A stretch of DNA of 64,000 bases from Parabacteroides goldsteinii (GTDB taxonomy: Bacteria; Bacteroidota; Bacteroidia; Bacteroidales; Tannerellaceae), in NCBI RefSeq assembly GCF_015550595.1, contig NZ_JADNBB010000016.1, positions 89,890 through 153,889 on the forward strand. Direction: 5' to 3'. A program made the position numbers and the translations under genes. Positions 54,342-63,924 of the stretch are shown here, one piece after another (position 1 is the first letter of the stretch; each line of letters starts with the position of its first letter). Under the pieces are notes generated by a model. The model was not told the origin of the DNA. It saw only the letters and a list, made by a program, of their open reading frames with translations, and ran no database searches.

Positions 54342-55865
54342 TTACTTCATACTTAACTCATTCTGATTTGATACGACTCGTTTCCCACAGACAGAGAAGC
54401 CGTGGGAATCTAATCCCGTAAACAGGATCGTTTTCATTTCATTCTCCCAGTCTTGTCCCATATGTGGAATGAGTCCTTGCATTTCTTCTTCTCCCAGGCG
54501 GATATTCAGACTGGTTTCCGGCGTGTATGTCCAGCGTCCCTCCTGCTCGCCGATAATTTTCCCATCCGGCGTAAAAGTATAATGGACAGAGACATTCACT
54601 TCATTATCGTGCAGTTCCCCTTCCCCCCACAGGATCTGCCCGGCCCAGAGCCGGCGTTCGTATTTGCTGTCGCGGATCAGAATCATTTCCCACTCGCCCA
54701 CGAAATCATCCTTTATGAAATCCTGCTGCGGGATACCGGCATATCTTTCCGGCGATACAACAGGCCAGCCGTCTTTGGTCCAGAATATCTCACGAACGTG
54801 GAGATCCATCAACTGGTTAGCCGGGCTAAGGCGTCCCTGGTGCATCAGGAAATAACGGCCGTTGTCATTAATGACGCCGCAATGTGCCGTACCTGCCCAT
54901 CCTGGATGGTTGTCGAAACGATACGGATGCGTCAGAACCGGGTAGTTATTGGTTTCTTCACTCATCTCTTTGCCAAACAGGTCGAAGAAAGGGCCTTCCG
55001 GCTTATCCGAACGCCCGACACGGATATTATAGGTTGTCATCAACGGGTCGTAGGAGACGAACAGGTAATACTTTTTCAATTCCGGGTTATAGATTATTTC
55101 CGGAGCTTCGATATTATCCTTTTTACCATTTGCCCGGCGGGCGATACAATGTCCCTGATCCCCGCTACGCATGGCCAGTCCGGTTTCCGGATCCAGTTGC
55201 AATTCATAAAGACCTCCGAAATAGGAGCCGTATACCATCCAGTGTTCCCCATTCTCAGTTATGATGACGCTTGGGTCGATCGCATTCATAACGGAAGTGG
55301 AGTCTGTTTTCACTACACAGCCTTTCAGTTCCCAGGGACCTTCCGGCGAAGATGCCTCTGCCATCCCCAGATAGGACACTGATTTGGCAAAAGCCGAGAC
55401 ACAGTAATACAGTCGAAACTTATCTTTATACTCAACCAGGTAAGGTGCCCAGATATTGGTTGCTCCTTCTCCCCCGGCATTACTTCTGACATGTTCTACC
55501 GCTTCTGCCGGAATTTCCGGGAAAGCCCAACCGACGAATTCCCAGTTCACCAGGTCTGTCGACTTACGCACCTGAATGTATCCGAGCGAAACACCTGCCT
55601 CTTTGGTCTCTTCTTTGTTCTCCCGGAAAATGGCATCAGTCGAATAGAGATAGAACGTATCCCCTATCTTTCGACCTGCCGGATCGTGTACGTTATAAGT
55701 ACCCCACGAACGGTAATCCTTCATAGCGGAGACGGATGTGTAATCGTCTTTCCACGGATTAGGGTTCTTTTCCGGTGTTATCGGCTGCCTGCCGAAGCTG
55801 CATCCGGAGACAACAAGGGTTGCAGCAGCCATTAAAATGGCTGCCTTAATGATTGCCTTACACAT
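54342..55865 (-). CDS. GH43-family endo-alpha-1,5-L-arabinanase
   Basis: 507 aa. Lipoprotein signal (ILMAAATLVVSGCSFGRQ). Five-bladed GH43 propeller with the three catalytic acids: Asp in YNVHDPAGRKIGDTFYLYST, Asp in MNAIDPSVIITENGEHWMVYGSYFGG and Glu in NIEAPEIIYNPELKKYYLFVSYDP; the HPGWAGTAHCGV segment supports an arabinanase. The C-terminal about 110 residues (WEMILIRDSKYERRLWAGQILWGEGELHD) resemble the beta-barrel of extracellular endo-arabinanases. It probably cuts alpha-1,5-arabinan at the cell surface. 18 bp after the GH51 gene. Confidence 0.88.
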   Translation of the reverse strand: MCKAIIKAAILMAAATLVVSGCSFGRQPITPEKNPNPWKDDYTSVSAMKDYRSWGTYNVHDPAGRKIGDTFYLYSTDAIFRENKEETKEAGVSLGYIQVRKSTDLVNWEFVGWAFPEIPAEAVEHVRSNAGGEGATNIWAPYLVEYKDKFRLYYCVSAFAKSVSYLGMAEASSPEGPWELKGCVVKTDSTSVMNAIDPSVIITENGEHWMVYGSYFGGLYELQLDPETGLAMRSGDQGHCIARRANGKKDNIEAPEIIYNPELKKYYLFVSYDPLMTTYNIRVGRSDKPEGPFFDLFGKEMSEETNNYPVLTHPYRFDNHPGWAGTAHCGVINDNGRYFLMHQGRLSPANQLMDLHVREIFWTKDGWPVVSPERYAGIPQQDFIKDDFVGEWEMILIRDSKYERRLWAGQILWGEGELHDNEVNVSVHYTFTPDGKIIGEQEGRWTYTPETSLNIRLGEEEMQGLIPHMGQDWENEMKTILFTGLDSHGFSVCGKRVVSNQNELSMK

Positions 55866-55883
55866 AAATTATACGTGTTTAAA

Positions 55884-57437
55884 TTATTTCAATTCGATAG
55901 TTACCAGCGATTTGGCAGGGATCGTCACGGTCAGTTCCCCGTTTTTGTATTTTGCCCCTTTGAAGTTTACCAAACGCACATTCTCCGGTTTATCGAATGT
56001 ATTGCACGCACGTACATTCTCTCCTGTAATGATCTGTGCATTACTTACATTTGCGGCATTCGTTCCACGTACGACACAAGACAGTTCGATATCGTTTGCC
56101 GGGTCTATATTAACGAGTGAAATATGGATCGCTCCGTTTTTATACTTTGAAGCGGATGCGCTGACTGCCGGAAGGCTACGTCCAAGGCGTTCATATTCGT
56201 TGCATTTTACTTCGATAGGAAGCAAGGTGGCATCCTGATGTACTTTATACATATCGAAGACATGGTATGTCGGTGTCAAGACTATCTTTTCGCCTTCTGT
56301 CAGGATCATTGCCTGCAATACGTTTACCATCTGGGCGATATTCGCCATCTTCACCCGGTCGCAATGTTTATGGAAGATATTCAGGGAAACGCCGGCCAAC
56401 AAGGCATCACGCAATGTGTTTTGCTGATAAAGGAAACCCGGGTTTGTTCCCGGTTCTACATTATACCAGGCACCCCATTCGTCGATGACTAGACCTAAGC
56501 GTTTTTCCGGATCGTACTGGTCCATAATAACGGTATGGCGTTCGATCAATTCTTCGATATGTACAGCATTTTCGATTGTACGGAAATATTCGTTATCATC
56601 AAATCCGGTGGCATTCCCTTTGTTGGTCCAACTATCGGCGAACGTATAATAATGTAATGAGATACCGTTCATCATATGACCCGGGATATTCTTCATTAAA
56701 GTACTTGTCCAGTTATAGTCGTCCACATTCGGGCCACCGGCAATCTTAAACAGATGATTGGTTCCGTAATTACGGCAATAAGTGGCATAACGACGGTAAT
56801 TTTCGGCATATCCTTCGGGGGACATATTTCCACCACAGCCCCAGTTTTCGTTTCCCACACCCCAGAACTGTACCTTCCACGGTTTCTCACGTCCGTTTTG
56901 TTTACGCAGGTTCGCCATCGGACTTTCCCCGTCGAAAGTAATATATTCTACCCATTTCGACATTTCCTCTACGGAACCGCTACCCATGTTTCCACAGATA
57001 TAAGGCTCTGTTCCCAGTTCCTCACAAAGATTCAGGAATTCGTGCGTTCCGAAGCTGTTATCCTCTGTAACGCCTCCCCAATGGGTATTGACCATCTTCG
57101 GACGTTGGCTACGCGGACCGATACCGTCACGCCAGTGGTATTCGTCGGCAAAGCAACCGCCCGGCCAGCGCAGATTAGGTATATTAATATGTTTAAGGGC
57201 GGCGATGATATCATTCCTCACTCCGTTCGTATTAGGAATCTTAGAGTCTTCCCCTACCCAAAGGCCATCATAGATACATCTTCCCAAATGTTCGGAAAAC
57301 TGTCCGTAGATATGTCGGCTGATCGTTTCAGTTCCCAGATCGGCATTAACAACCATCTGAGCTTTCTCCTGCGCGGAGATAAATGGGATTGCCGTAAAAA
57401 GCAATAACCCGGCTAACAAACTTCGTTGTGTATTCAT
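55884..57437 (-). CDS. GH51 alpha-L-arabinofuranosidase
   Basis: 517 aa. Signal peptide ([18 protein letters not shown]), so periplasmic. GH51 features: [42 protein letters not shown], acid/base Glu in [13 protein letters not shown] near residue 197, nucleophile Glu in [16 protein letters not shown] near 315, and a C-terminal beta domain. Releases arabinofuranose from oligosaccharides. First gene of the operon with promoter and direct repeats upstream. Confidence 0.94.
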   Translation of the reverse strand: MNTQRSLLAGLLLFTAIPFISAQEKAQMVVNADLGTETISRHIYGQFSEHLGRCIYDGLWVGEDSKIPNTNGVRNDIIAALKHINIPNLRWPGGCFADEYHWRDGIGPRSQRPKMVNTHWGGVTEDNSFGTHEFLNLCEELGTEPYICGNMGSGSVEEMSKWVEYITFDGESPMANLRKQNGREKPWKVQFWGVGNENWGCGGNMSPEGYAENYRRYATYCRNYGTNHLFKIAGGPNVDDYNWTSTLMKNIPGHMMNGISLHYYTFADSWTNKGNATGFDDNEYFRTIENAVHIEELIERHTVIMDQYDPEKRLGLVIDEWGAWYNVEPGTNPGFLYQQNTLRDALLAGVSLNIFHKHCDRVKMANIAQMVNVLQAMILTEGEKIVLTPTYHVFDMYKVHQDATLLPIEVKCNEYERLGRSLPAVSASASKYKNGAIHISLVNIDPANDIELSCVVRGTNAANVSNAQIITGENVRACNTFDKPENVRLVNFKGAKYKNGELTVTIPAKSLVTIELK

Positions 57438-57472
57438 GTCTATTAAATTATTGGTATCGTGTTTAACGAGAG

Positions 57473-57529
57473 CAAATGTAGAACGAACACTTTACGAAGA
57501 GGTGGATATATTGCTTTTTGTGGTGGATA
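57473..57529 (-). promoter_or_regulatory. promoter and direct repeats of the arabinan operon
   Basis: On the minus strand TACATTTG (57480-57473) matches TAnnTTTG. There is no -33 TTG. Instead TATCCACC occurs at 57529-57522 and 57508-57501, 21 bp apart (two helical turns), the nearer copy sitting where the -33 box would be. This is the expected layout for an AraC-type activator such as the HTCS. Confidence 0.55.
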
Positions 57530-57574
57530 AAAGTGTATTTAACACGTTGAACATATCATTTCCCAATTATGTTC

Positions 57575-57582
57575 TATCTTTG
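57575..57582 (+). promoter_or_regulatory. -7 box for the ABC exporter operon
   Basis: TATCTTTG, only 10 bp before the ATG at 57593, embedded in the palindrome ATCTTTGTAACAAAGAT. If it is the real -7 box the mRNA leader is only a few nucleotides long. An in-frame ATG at 57569 lies upstream of it and is rejected for that reason. Confidence 0.55.
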
Positions 57583-57592
57583 TAACAAAGAT

Positions 57593-59317
57593 ATGGGAAA
57601 ATACTGGCAAATTCTTAAACGATATAAAGTGGGATTGTTGATCAGCCCGCTTCTTGTACTGATCACTGTGCTGTGTGAAACAATTCAGCCGATGTTCATG
57701 GCTGAAATCATTGACAACGGGGTCATGCCGCGCGACCTGTCGGTTATTACCCGGATCGGGACCTATATGGTGTTGGTATCCGTCGGGGGATTATTAGTCA
57801 GTATTGTGAATACTTACATTTCTTCCCGCATCGGAATCGGCTTCGGTACAGATCTACGGGGAACACTCTTCAATAAAATACAGCAACTATCCTTTTTCGA
57901 TATCGATAAATTCAGTTCGGCTTCGCTTGTCACAAGACTTACTAGCGATATATCCCGCATACAGCAGATCGTTCTGATGTCGATGAGACTTTTATTACGC
58001 TCTCCACTGATGCTCGTCATGGCCGTTTTCTTTGTCGTCAGCATCAATAAACAACTGGCATTGGTCCTGATAGCAGCTATCCCGATCCTCGGAGGAAGTG
58101 TCTACCTGATCCTGAGCAAAGGTTTTCCTTATTTCCTGAAAGTACAACAGAAAGTAGACCAACTGAATGGAGTGGTCAGGGAAAACCTCATCAATATCCG
58201 TGTCGTCAAATCTTTTGTCAGGGAAGATTTTGAAACGGATAAATTCGTCAAAAGCAGTGAAGAACTGCGCGATATGGTGATCCGTGCCTCCAACATCGTC
58301 GTTTCCATCTTTCCGGTCATGCAGTTAGTCATGAATTTATCCATCCTGTCCATCCTCTGGTTGGGCGGACAAAAGGTGATGGACGGCGAACTGAAGGTGG
58401 GCGAACTGATCTCATTCGTCAATTACGTCTTTCAGGTACTGATGTCTCTGATGATGCTTTCCATGATCATCATGTCGTACGCCCGTGCTTCCGCATCCTC
58501 TAAACGGATCATGGAAGTGCTCGATACGGAACCCTCCCTGACAAACACCCGGGAAGGACTTCAAAACAAACACCGGGTAGAGAAAGGAGAAGTTACATTT
58601 AATGACGTCAGTTTCCGTTACATCGGTGGAGAAAATGACATTTTACAGCATATCAGCTTCCGGGCCGAACCCGGCGAAACGATTGCGCTGGTCGGTGCTA
58701 CCGGCTCTGCCAAAAGCTCCCTGGTACAACTGATACCACGGTTGTACGATGTTACTGCCGGAGAAATCCGGATCGACAACATCCCGATAAAAGACTATAA
58801 CCTGGATGAGCTTCACCAGGGGATCGGCATGGTCCTTCAAAAAAACGAACTATTCACCGGAACGATCGTCGAGAACCTCAAATGGGGAAAACCCGACGCA
58901 TCGATGGAAGAGATAGAAGAAGCTACCCGTGCCGCCGAAGCACACGATTTTATCCAGTCCTTCACGGACGGTTACAATACATTGCTGGGACGCGGAGGCA
59001 TCAATCTTTCCGGCGGACAAAAACAGCGTATCTGCATCGCGCGTGCCTTGCTCCGTAAACCCAAGATACTGATCCTGGATGACAGTACGAGTGCTGTCGA
59101 TACGGAAACAGAACTGAAAATACGGAACAACCTGAATGCGTTGTTACACGACACGACTGTATTTATCATTACCCAGCGGATCAATACGATGCAATCGGCC
59201 GACCGGGTGATCGTACTTGAAGACGGCGAGATCAACGCCATAGGAACTCCGGATGAATTGATCGAAACATCTACCGTTTATCAGGAAATCTATCATTCAC
59301 AACAAGTATTATTATAG
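57593..59317 (+). CDS. ABC exporter half-transporter with degenerate ATP site
   Basis: 574 aa from MGKYWQIL. Six-helix exporter membrane domain (about 10-310), then ATPase: Walker A-like LVGATGSAKSSLVQL (Ala replaces the usual third Gly), signature LSGGQKQRICIARAL, Walker B ILILDDSTSAVDT, where Asp replaces the catalytic Glu. This non-catalytic pattern is typical of one half of heterodimeric multidrug exporters of the BmrC/LmrC type. The second half follows 3 bp later. Substrate unknown; drugs or lipids are usual. Confidence 0.92.
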   Translation: MGKYWQILKRYKVGLLISPLLVLITVLCETIQPMFMAEIIDNGVMPRDLSVITRIGTYMVLVSVGGLLVSIVNTYISSRIGIGFGTDLRGTLFNKIQQLSFFDIDKFSSASLVTRLTSDISRIQQIVLMSMRLLLRSPLMLVMAVFFVVSINKQLALVLIAAIPILGGSVYLILSKGFPYFLKVQQKVDQLNGVVRENLINIRVVKSFVREDFETDKFVKSSEELRDMVIRASNIVVSIFPVMQLVMNLSILSILWLGGQKVMDGELKVGELISFVNYVFQVLMSLMMLSMIIMSYARASASSKRIMEVLDTEPSLTNTREGLQNKHRVEKGEVTFNDVSFRYIGGENDILQHISFRAEPGETIALVGATGSAKSSLVQLIPRLYDVTAGEIRIDNIPIKDYNLDELHQGIGMVLQKNELFTGTIVENLKWGKPDASMEEIEEATRAAEAHDFIQSFTDGYNTLLGRGGINLSGGQKQRICIARALLRKPKILILDDSTSAVDTETELKIRNNLNALLHDTTVFIITQRINTMQSADRVIVLEDGEINAIGTPDELIETSTVYQEIYHSQQVLL

Positions 59318-59320
59318 GAT

Positions 59321-61087
59321 ATGGCACACGGAGATCATTTAAAAGAGAATGCAAAGCCCCGGGAAGGAAAGAAAACTTTCTTCCGGCTGATTTCGTACCT
59401 GTCCTGCGACAAGCGTCTATTGTTCGTGATCGGCTTCCTGATCATTGTCAGTATCGTGGCTAATCTGTTGGGGTCATACATGTTGCGCCCGATTATCAAT
59501 GATTATATCCTTCCCGGAGACTTTCACGGATTGATCAGGGTATTAGCTATCCTTGCCGCCATTTACCTGACAGGAGTTGCCGCTGTCTATATTCAATATA
59601 TCCTGCTGAATAAAATAGGCCAGCTCACCGTTACCCGTATGCGCGCCGATCTTTTCCGGAAAATGGAACATTTGCCTGTCAAATATTTCGACACACACCA
59701 GCACGGCGACCTGATGAGTCGTTACACGAATGACATAGACAAGATCAGCGATGCACTGACCGACAGCCTGTCGGATATGTTGTCGAGTGCTCTTACCCTG
59801 ATCGGTATCTTCTGTCTGATGTTATATATCAGTCCGATACTTACTCTGGTAACTCTGATCACCGTCCCGCTGATGTTCCTATTTGCCAAAGGGATCGTTC
59901 AGCGAAGCCGCAAATACTTCAAAGCCCAGCAGGAGTCTATCGGCACTCTGAACGGGTATATCGAAGAAATGATAAGCGGCCAGAAGGTGATCAAAGTATT
60001 CGGACACGAAAAGAAAGTACAGTCCGATTTCGACATGCTCAACGACGACCTGAAAGGTAAATCGGAGAAAGCTCAGTTCTATTCCGGTATGATGATGCCC
60101 GTCATGCAGAACCTGAACACATTGAATTACGTCTTTATCACGATTGTAGGTGCCCTACTCGCCATCTTTCGTGGTTTCGATGTCGGTGGTCTTGCAGCCT
60201 TTCTGCAATATTCCCGCCAGTTCGGGCGTCCGATCAATGAATTGGCCAGCCTTTACAACAGTATCCAGGCAGCCATCGCTGGAGCCGAACGTATCTTCGA
60301 AGTGATCGACGAAGCACCGGAAACACCGGACGCCCCCGAAGCCATCGCCTTGCAACAGGTACAGGGAGATGTTTCTATGAAAGACGTTTATTTCGGATAC
60401 AAACCGGAGAAAACAATTCTGAAAGGTATCTCGCTCCATGCCTCTGCCGGTTGTAAAATAGCATTGGTCGGTGCCACCGGAGCTGGGAAGACAACCATAT
60501 TAAACATGCTCCCCCGTTTCTTCGATATCCAGTCGGGCGAAATCGCCATAGACGGTCACCCGATACAACAAATCAAACGAAACAGCCTGCGCCAATCCAT
60601 GGCGATCGTTTTGCAGGACACTCACCTGTTCACAGGAACTGTCCGCGAAAATATCCGTTTCGGACGTCTGGACGCGACCGATGAAGAAGTTGTACAAGCA
60701 GCTAAACTGACTGCCGCCCATTCTTTCATCAAACGTCTGCCCCAGGGATACGACACCTTGCTGGAAAACGACGGTGCCAACCTCAGCCAGGGACAACGTC
60801 AGTTGCTCAACATCGCCCGTGCCGCTATTGCCGACCCTCCTATCCTATTATTGGACGAAGCAACCAGCAATATCGATACCCGTAGCGAGATACTCATCCA
60901 GAAAGGTCTCGACCAACTGATGCAGGGACGCACCAGCCTGATCATCGCCCACCGCCTCTCCACCATCAGAAACGCAGACGTGATCCTGGTACTCGAACAC
61001 GGACAGATCGTAGAACGGGGAAATCATGAAGAACTTCTCCGCTTAAAAGGGAAATATTACTCGCTAAATCAGGAGCAGTTCAAGTAA
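59321..61087 (+). CDS. ABC exporter half-transporter with catalytic ATP site
   Basis: 588 aa. Six-helix membrane domain (about 30-330), then canonical ATPase motifs: LVGATGAGKTTILNML (Walker A), LSQGQRQLLNIARAA (signature with Gln variant), ILLLDEATSNIDT (catalytic Glu present) and IIAHRLSTIRNAD (switch). It complements the degenerate site of the upstream partner, so the pair works as a heterodimer in the inner membrane. The MsbA-like N-terminus is unusually charged (HGDHLKENAKPREGKK). Confidence 0.93.
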   Translation: MAHGDHLKENAKPREGKKTFFRLISYLSCDKRLLFVIGFLIIVSIVANLLGSYMLRPIINDYILPGDFHGLIRVLAILAAIYLTGVAAVYIQYILLNKIGQLTVTRMRADLFRKMEHLPVKYFDTHQHGDLMSRYTNDIDKISDALTDSLSDMLSSALTLIGIFCLMLYISPILTLVTLITVPLMFLFAKGIVQRSRKYFKAQQESIGTLNGYIEEMISGQKVIKVFGHEKKVQSDFDMLNDDLKGKSEKAQFYSGMMMPVMQNLNTLNYVFITIVGALLAIFRGFDVGGLAAFLQYSRQFGRPINELASLYNSIQAAIAGAERIFEVIDEAPETPDAPEAIALQQVQGDVSMKDVYFGYKPEKTILKGISLHASAGCKIALVGATGAGKTTILNMLPRFFDIQSGEIAIDGHPIQQIKRNSLRQSMAIVLQDTHLFTGTVRENIRFGRLDATDEEVVQAAKLTAAHSFIKRLPQGYDTLLENDGANLSQGQRQLLNIARAAIADPPILLLDEATSNIDTRSEILIQKGLDQLMQGRTSLIIAHRLSTIRNADVILVLEHGQIVERGNHEELLRLKGKYYSLNQEQFK

Positions 61088-61126
61088 TTTAATTGTATTT
61101 ACCTATATATCATCCTTAAAAAAGTA

Positions 61127-61134
61127 TATCTTTG
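61127..61134 (+). promoter_or_regulatory. -7 box of the toxin-antitoxin pair
   Basis: TATCTTTG matches TAnnTTTG, 33 bp before the antitoxin ATG. A purine-rich AAAGGAG at 61155-61161 precedes the start codon by 6 bp and fixes the ATG at 61168 as the start. Confidence 0.55.
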
Positions 61135-61167
61135 CGAGAAGATTTATTTAATAGAAAGGAGTTATAT

Positions 61168-61431
61168 ATGACAGCAGTAGAATTAAGACTTACCCTCTTA
61201 CAGGAAATTGCCACTATCCTCGATGATGAAGCACTCGTCAAAAAAGCTTTAACTTCTATCCGCCGTATGAAACAAGCGGCCTCCAATGTTGACCAGGAAG
61301 ACCGGGAGCCAACCAAGGAAGAGATGCTGGATAGTATAAAAAATGGATTATTAGCCATTAAAGCTCGCAAGGATGGAAAAGAGACTAAGGGTATGTTCAA
61401 AGATGTAAATGAATTACTCAATGAAATATAG
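61168..61431 (+). CDS. probable type II antitoxin
   Basis: 87 aa. No family name recognised, but it is small, acidic, helical, and placed directly before a RelE-like toxin with an 11-bp overlap, the classic arrangement. The N-terminus (MTAVELRLTLLQEIATILDDEALVKKALTSIRRMK) resembles Bacteroidetes antitoxins; the C-terminal helix (KEETKGMFKDVNELLNEI-like) would wrap the toxin. It usually also represses its own promoter. Confidence 0.72.
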   Translation: MTAVELRLTLLQEIATILDDEALVKKALTSIRRMKQAASNVDQEDREPTKEEMLDSIKNGLLAIKARKDGKETKGMFKDVNELLNEI

Positions 61432-61759
61432 GATAGACACATATATAGAGTTTGACAAAGAGTTCAAACGCTTGAGTAAAAAATACCATTCACTAAAAAG
61501 CGATCTAACAGCACTAGTAAAAGAGCTTGAGCAAAATCCCACCCTCGGTGCCGACTTAGGAAACGGACTTCACAAAGTCCGTATGTCTATTGCCTCCAAA
61601 GGAAAAGGTAAAAGTCATGGAGCCAGAGTGATTACCCACACAGCAATTGTCAGTGTAGAAGACGGAGTAATCACTTTACTCTATATTTACGATAAAGCCG
61701 ATCAGGATACTATATCAGATAAAGAATTAATAGATCTTATGAAGCGTTTTTTGTTATAA
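61421..61759 (+). CDS. RelE/ParE-superfamily toxin
   Basis: 112 aa from MKYRIDTY (an upstream in-frame ATG at 61409 also exists). RelE-like core: YIEFDKEFKRLSKKYHSLKSDLTALVKELEQNPTLGADLGNGLHKVRMSIASKGKGKSHGARVITH, with basic residues in the active-site strand and LLYIYDKADQDTIS. The family blocks translation by cutting mRNA on ribosomes. Overlaps the antitoxin gene, giving translational coupling. Confidence 0.85.
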   Translation: MKYRIDTYIEFDKEFKRLSKKYHSLKSDLTALVKELEQNPTLGADLGNGLHKVRMSIASKGKGKSHGARVITHTAIVSVEDGVITLLYIYDKADQDTISDKELIDLMKRFLL

Positions 61760-61848
61760 CAAGACGAAGACTATCCATTCAACGAATAAGACAATCTCCA
61801 TCAAGTTTTTATTTAGAAACAAAAAGGTTAATCAGTAAACGAGCAACC

Positions 61849-62577
61849 TCAAACCCTCCGATAAACATCCTCAAACAGCAACCTGCACCGTTCCCCCCAA
61901 ATACCTTTATTTCCGTCTCGTATTCCGCAGGGAATAGCCATATTTATTTCAGCCCCGTGAGGTAACTTCAGTGCCTTTTTCAACCGTCGGCTGTCCAGCC
62001 CTTCTAAAGGACAAGTATCATACCCTTCGTTTGCCATCGCAATCATAAACGTCTGGGCAGCAAGTGCACACGATTTATGGGCAACCACACGCACATCATT
62101 TTCAGATACTTCGAGCATCATCGGGCGGAAGATACTGATGGTATTAGCCAGCAGTTTCCTGAACAACCCTAAAATTCCGAAGAACCGGGCATAAACAAAC
62201 GGCATCAATTTCCCGTAGTATAATTCCCGGTCTTTGATACGTTTATCCTGACGTTCTTTCGGACTGTTCCGGCGAATATTCTCCCGTTCGAAATCAAGAA
62301 CGAATCGAGCATGTTTCTTGTACAAGTCTCGCCGTACAACGAAAACAACGATTTGCGAAGCAGTCGAAGCCGCTTTCTGGTCAAGACAAGCTCTTGAAAC
62401 TTCCGCCAACAATTCGGGCTCCGTAATATGGTAAAACTCCCACAACTGCATATTCGAACTATTGGGAGCCAATGTCGCCAGTTCCAGACAATGCTTCACC
62501 CTTTCCGGATCTATCGGTTTTTCTTTATCATATGCCCGTACCGAACGGCGGTAATTGAGGACTTCTTCTAAATTCAT
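61849..62577 (-). CDS. nitroreductase-family protein
   Basis: 242 aa FMN-dependent nitroreductase fold: LNYRRSVRAYDKEKPID at the N-terminus and LATLAPNSSNMQLWEFYHIT contact the phosphate and ring of FMN; FMIAMANEGYDTCPLEGLD and AAIPCG-like NMAIPCGIRDGNKGIWGERC complete the fold. The mid-section (about 90-150) is longer than in the shortest members and basic (RENIRRNSPKERQDKRIKDREL). Substrate unknown. Convergent with the toxin gene. Confidence 0.9.
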   Translation of the reverse strand: MNLEEVLNYRRSVRAYDKEKPIDPERVKHCLELATLAPNSSNMQLWEFYHITEPELLAEVSRACLDQKAASTASQIVVFVVRRDLYKKHARFVLDFERENIRRNSPKERQDKRIKDRELYYGKLMPFVYARFFGILGLFRKLLANTISIFRPMMLEVSENDVRVVAHKSCALAAQTFMIAMANEGYDTCPLEGLDSRRLKKALKLPHGAEINMAIPCGIRDGNKGIWGERCRLLFEDVYRRV

Positions 62578-62623
62578 AATGCTGATTTATTTAATTAAAA
62601 CACTTTTCTATATCACTACAAAA

Positions 62624-63223
62624 TTAGAACATTCTCGCAATATGTTTGTTTACCAGCACGACATCTCCATCCTTTACTTTATGTTTCTTTAGCGAATAAC
62701 CCTCAGGACTGAATATCGCTTTTGCCTCTATCAGCCGATTTAACTGATTTGCAGACAACCCTAAACAAATTCGAATGACAGAAGACAACTTTACCCCGAA
62801 CTCAAAACGAGTTTGAATCTTGAATATTACAAACTCATCATCTGCATTCAAAATGTCATTTATCGAAATATCGTCATACAATATCTCATATTCGACACTG
62901 CTATAATCTAACTCGACACTATTTTTTCGCCCTATTTCGGAAGAAAAAGCATATTCCCATGCAAGTTCTTCATCGTTTTCCGAAAACTTACGAAACAACT
63001 CTTTCTTTATCTGTTCAGGTTTTGTTCGTGACAAAATCGTTAGGTTATATGTACTATCACATTCTACGCATCTATAAATCAGCCAGACATCAATATTCCT
63101 TTTTTGCGCATTCATTCTGAATTTGTTACTACAATAAAACCGGTCGCAATTACAATGATTACATTTTCTTTTTAAGGCAGGAGTATTTTTAGGCTTTATC
63201 TCCCATATATATTCAGTTTCCAT
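62624..63223 (-). CDS. DUF1062 protein with N-terminal zinc ribbon
   Basis: 199 aa. Two CxxC pairs near residues 21-24 (CNHCNC) and 52-55 (CVEC) with an extra CSNKF suggest a zinc ribbon at 20-60, followed by helical DUF1062 sequence (RTKPEQIKKELFRKFSENDEELAWEYAF) and a small C-terminal S4/ubiquitin-like segment (GLSANQLNRLIEAKAI...KVKDGDVVLVNKHI). Function unknown; possibly nucleic-acid binding. Start 46 bp beyond the nitroreductase start codon, same strand. Confidence 0.82.
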   Translation of the reverse strand: METEYIWEIKPKNTPALKRKCNHCNCDRFYCSNKFRMNAQKRNIDVWLIYRCVECDSTYNLTILSRTKPEQIKKELFRKFSENDEELAWEYAFSSEIGRKNSVELDYSSVEYEILYDDISINDILNADDEFVIFKIQTRFEFGVKLSSVIRICLGLSANQLNRLIEAKAIFSPEGYSLKKHKVKDGDVVLVNKHIARMF

Positions 63224-63600
63224 TCTTTATACTGTGCTTGATATTCTTTGAAATATTTGATTATGATCCACAGCATTACAGTTATGGCAAACTCAGAAGT
63301 CGCCATAAACAACCACATCAAAGGCCTATACCCTTAAAGTTCAATGCTGTGAATGAAAAAAATTAAATAAGAAACCTGTTCAAGTAGGACTACTCAAACG
63401 AAAGAATTATCAGCCTGCGGTTTATGAGGCTAATATTAAACCAGTATAAATTTAAGAATTGCTCCCAAAACGTGAATATTTATAATTTCGAGACAAAGAT
63501 AATAATTTATTGCTTATTTTAGTCAATAAGCAAAAGATATAACTTTACTCTAGCAGTGATAATCAACTATGTATTATTTTAAATACGACTGTTGAAAACA
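63224..63600. other. AT-rich non-coding stretch
   Basis: No gene is supported. The only marks seen are a 9-bp inverted repeat CACAGCATT / AATGCTGTG (63269-63277, 63343-63351) and a leftward -7 box TATCTTTG (minus strand 63501-63494) about 270 bp from the DUF1062 start. Confidence 0.6.
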
Positions 63601-63723
63601 GTGCTAAACATCTCCATCTTCCGTCCATCCGTCAGCGGAATGCGTTATGGAATAGATTACGAAGACTGCGACATCAGAACCCTAAATTATAACATCGAGC
63701 CGATTGAGTTTACAAAGAAATAA
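63601..63723 (+). pseudogene. possible truncated reading frame
   Basis: From GTG at 63601 a 40-codon frame (VLNISIFRPSVSGMRYGIDY..., ending IEPIEFTKK) reads like a real C-terminal fragment. It ends 4 bp before the next small gene. No ATG or upstream continuation exists; a stop lies close upstream in the frame. A second frame over the same bases also looks protein-like, so which one is ancestral is unclear. Confidence 0.3.
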
Positions 63724-63727
63724 CCCT

Positions 63728-63922
63728 ATGACGACAGAAGATAAAATAGCATGGAAAAACTATCAACATTTTTCCGATCCATATAAACGTATCCGAATTG
63801 CATACGTTGAAGCAGCAAGAAAACGATCTGAAAAATTTGAAAAGCGATTAAACAACTTTATCAATAAAACGAAAGAAAATAAAATTATAACTGGATTCGG
63901 GGGGATTGGAAAATACTATTAA
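63728..63922 (+). CDS. small hypothetical protein
   Basis: 64 aa from MTTEDKIAWKNYQHF. Strongly basic and helical (YKRIRIAYVEAARKRSEKFEKRLNNFINKTKENK), ending in GFGGIGKYY. No family recognised. It closely follows the truncated frame upstream, as if part of an operon, and lies at the edge of a possible insertion sequence. Confidence 0.45.
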   Translation: MTTEDKIAWKNYQHFSDPYKRIRIAYVEAARKRSEKFEKRLNNFINKTKENKIITGFGGIGKYY

Positions 63923-63924
63923 TC

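Noticed and set aside
63241..63360. Short frame MANSEVAINNHIKGLYP and the 9-bp inverted repeat around it
   Set aside because: 17 codons without a ribosome site or homologue; the inverted repeat is short enough to occur by chance in AT-rich DNA.
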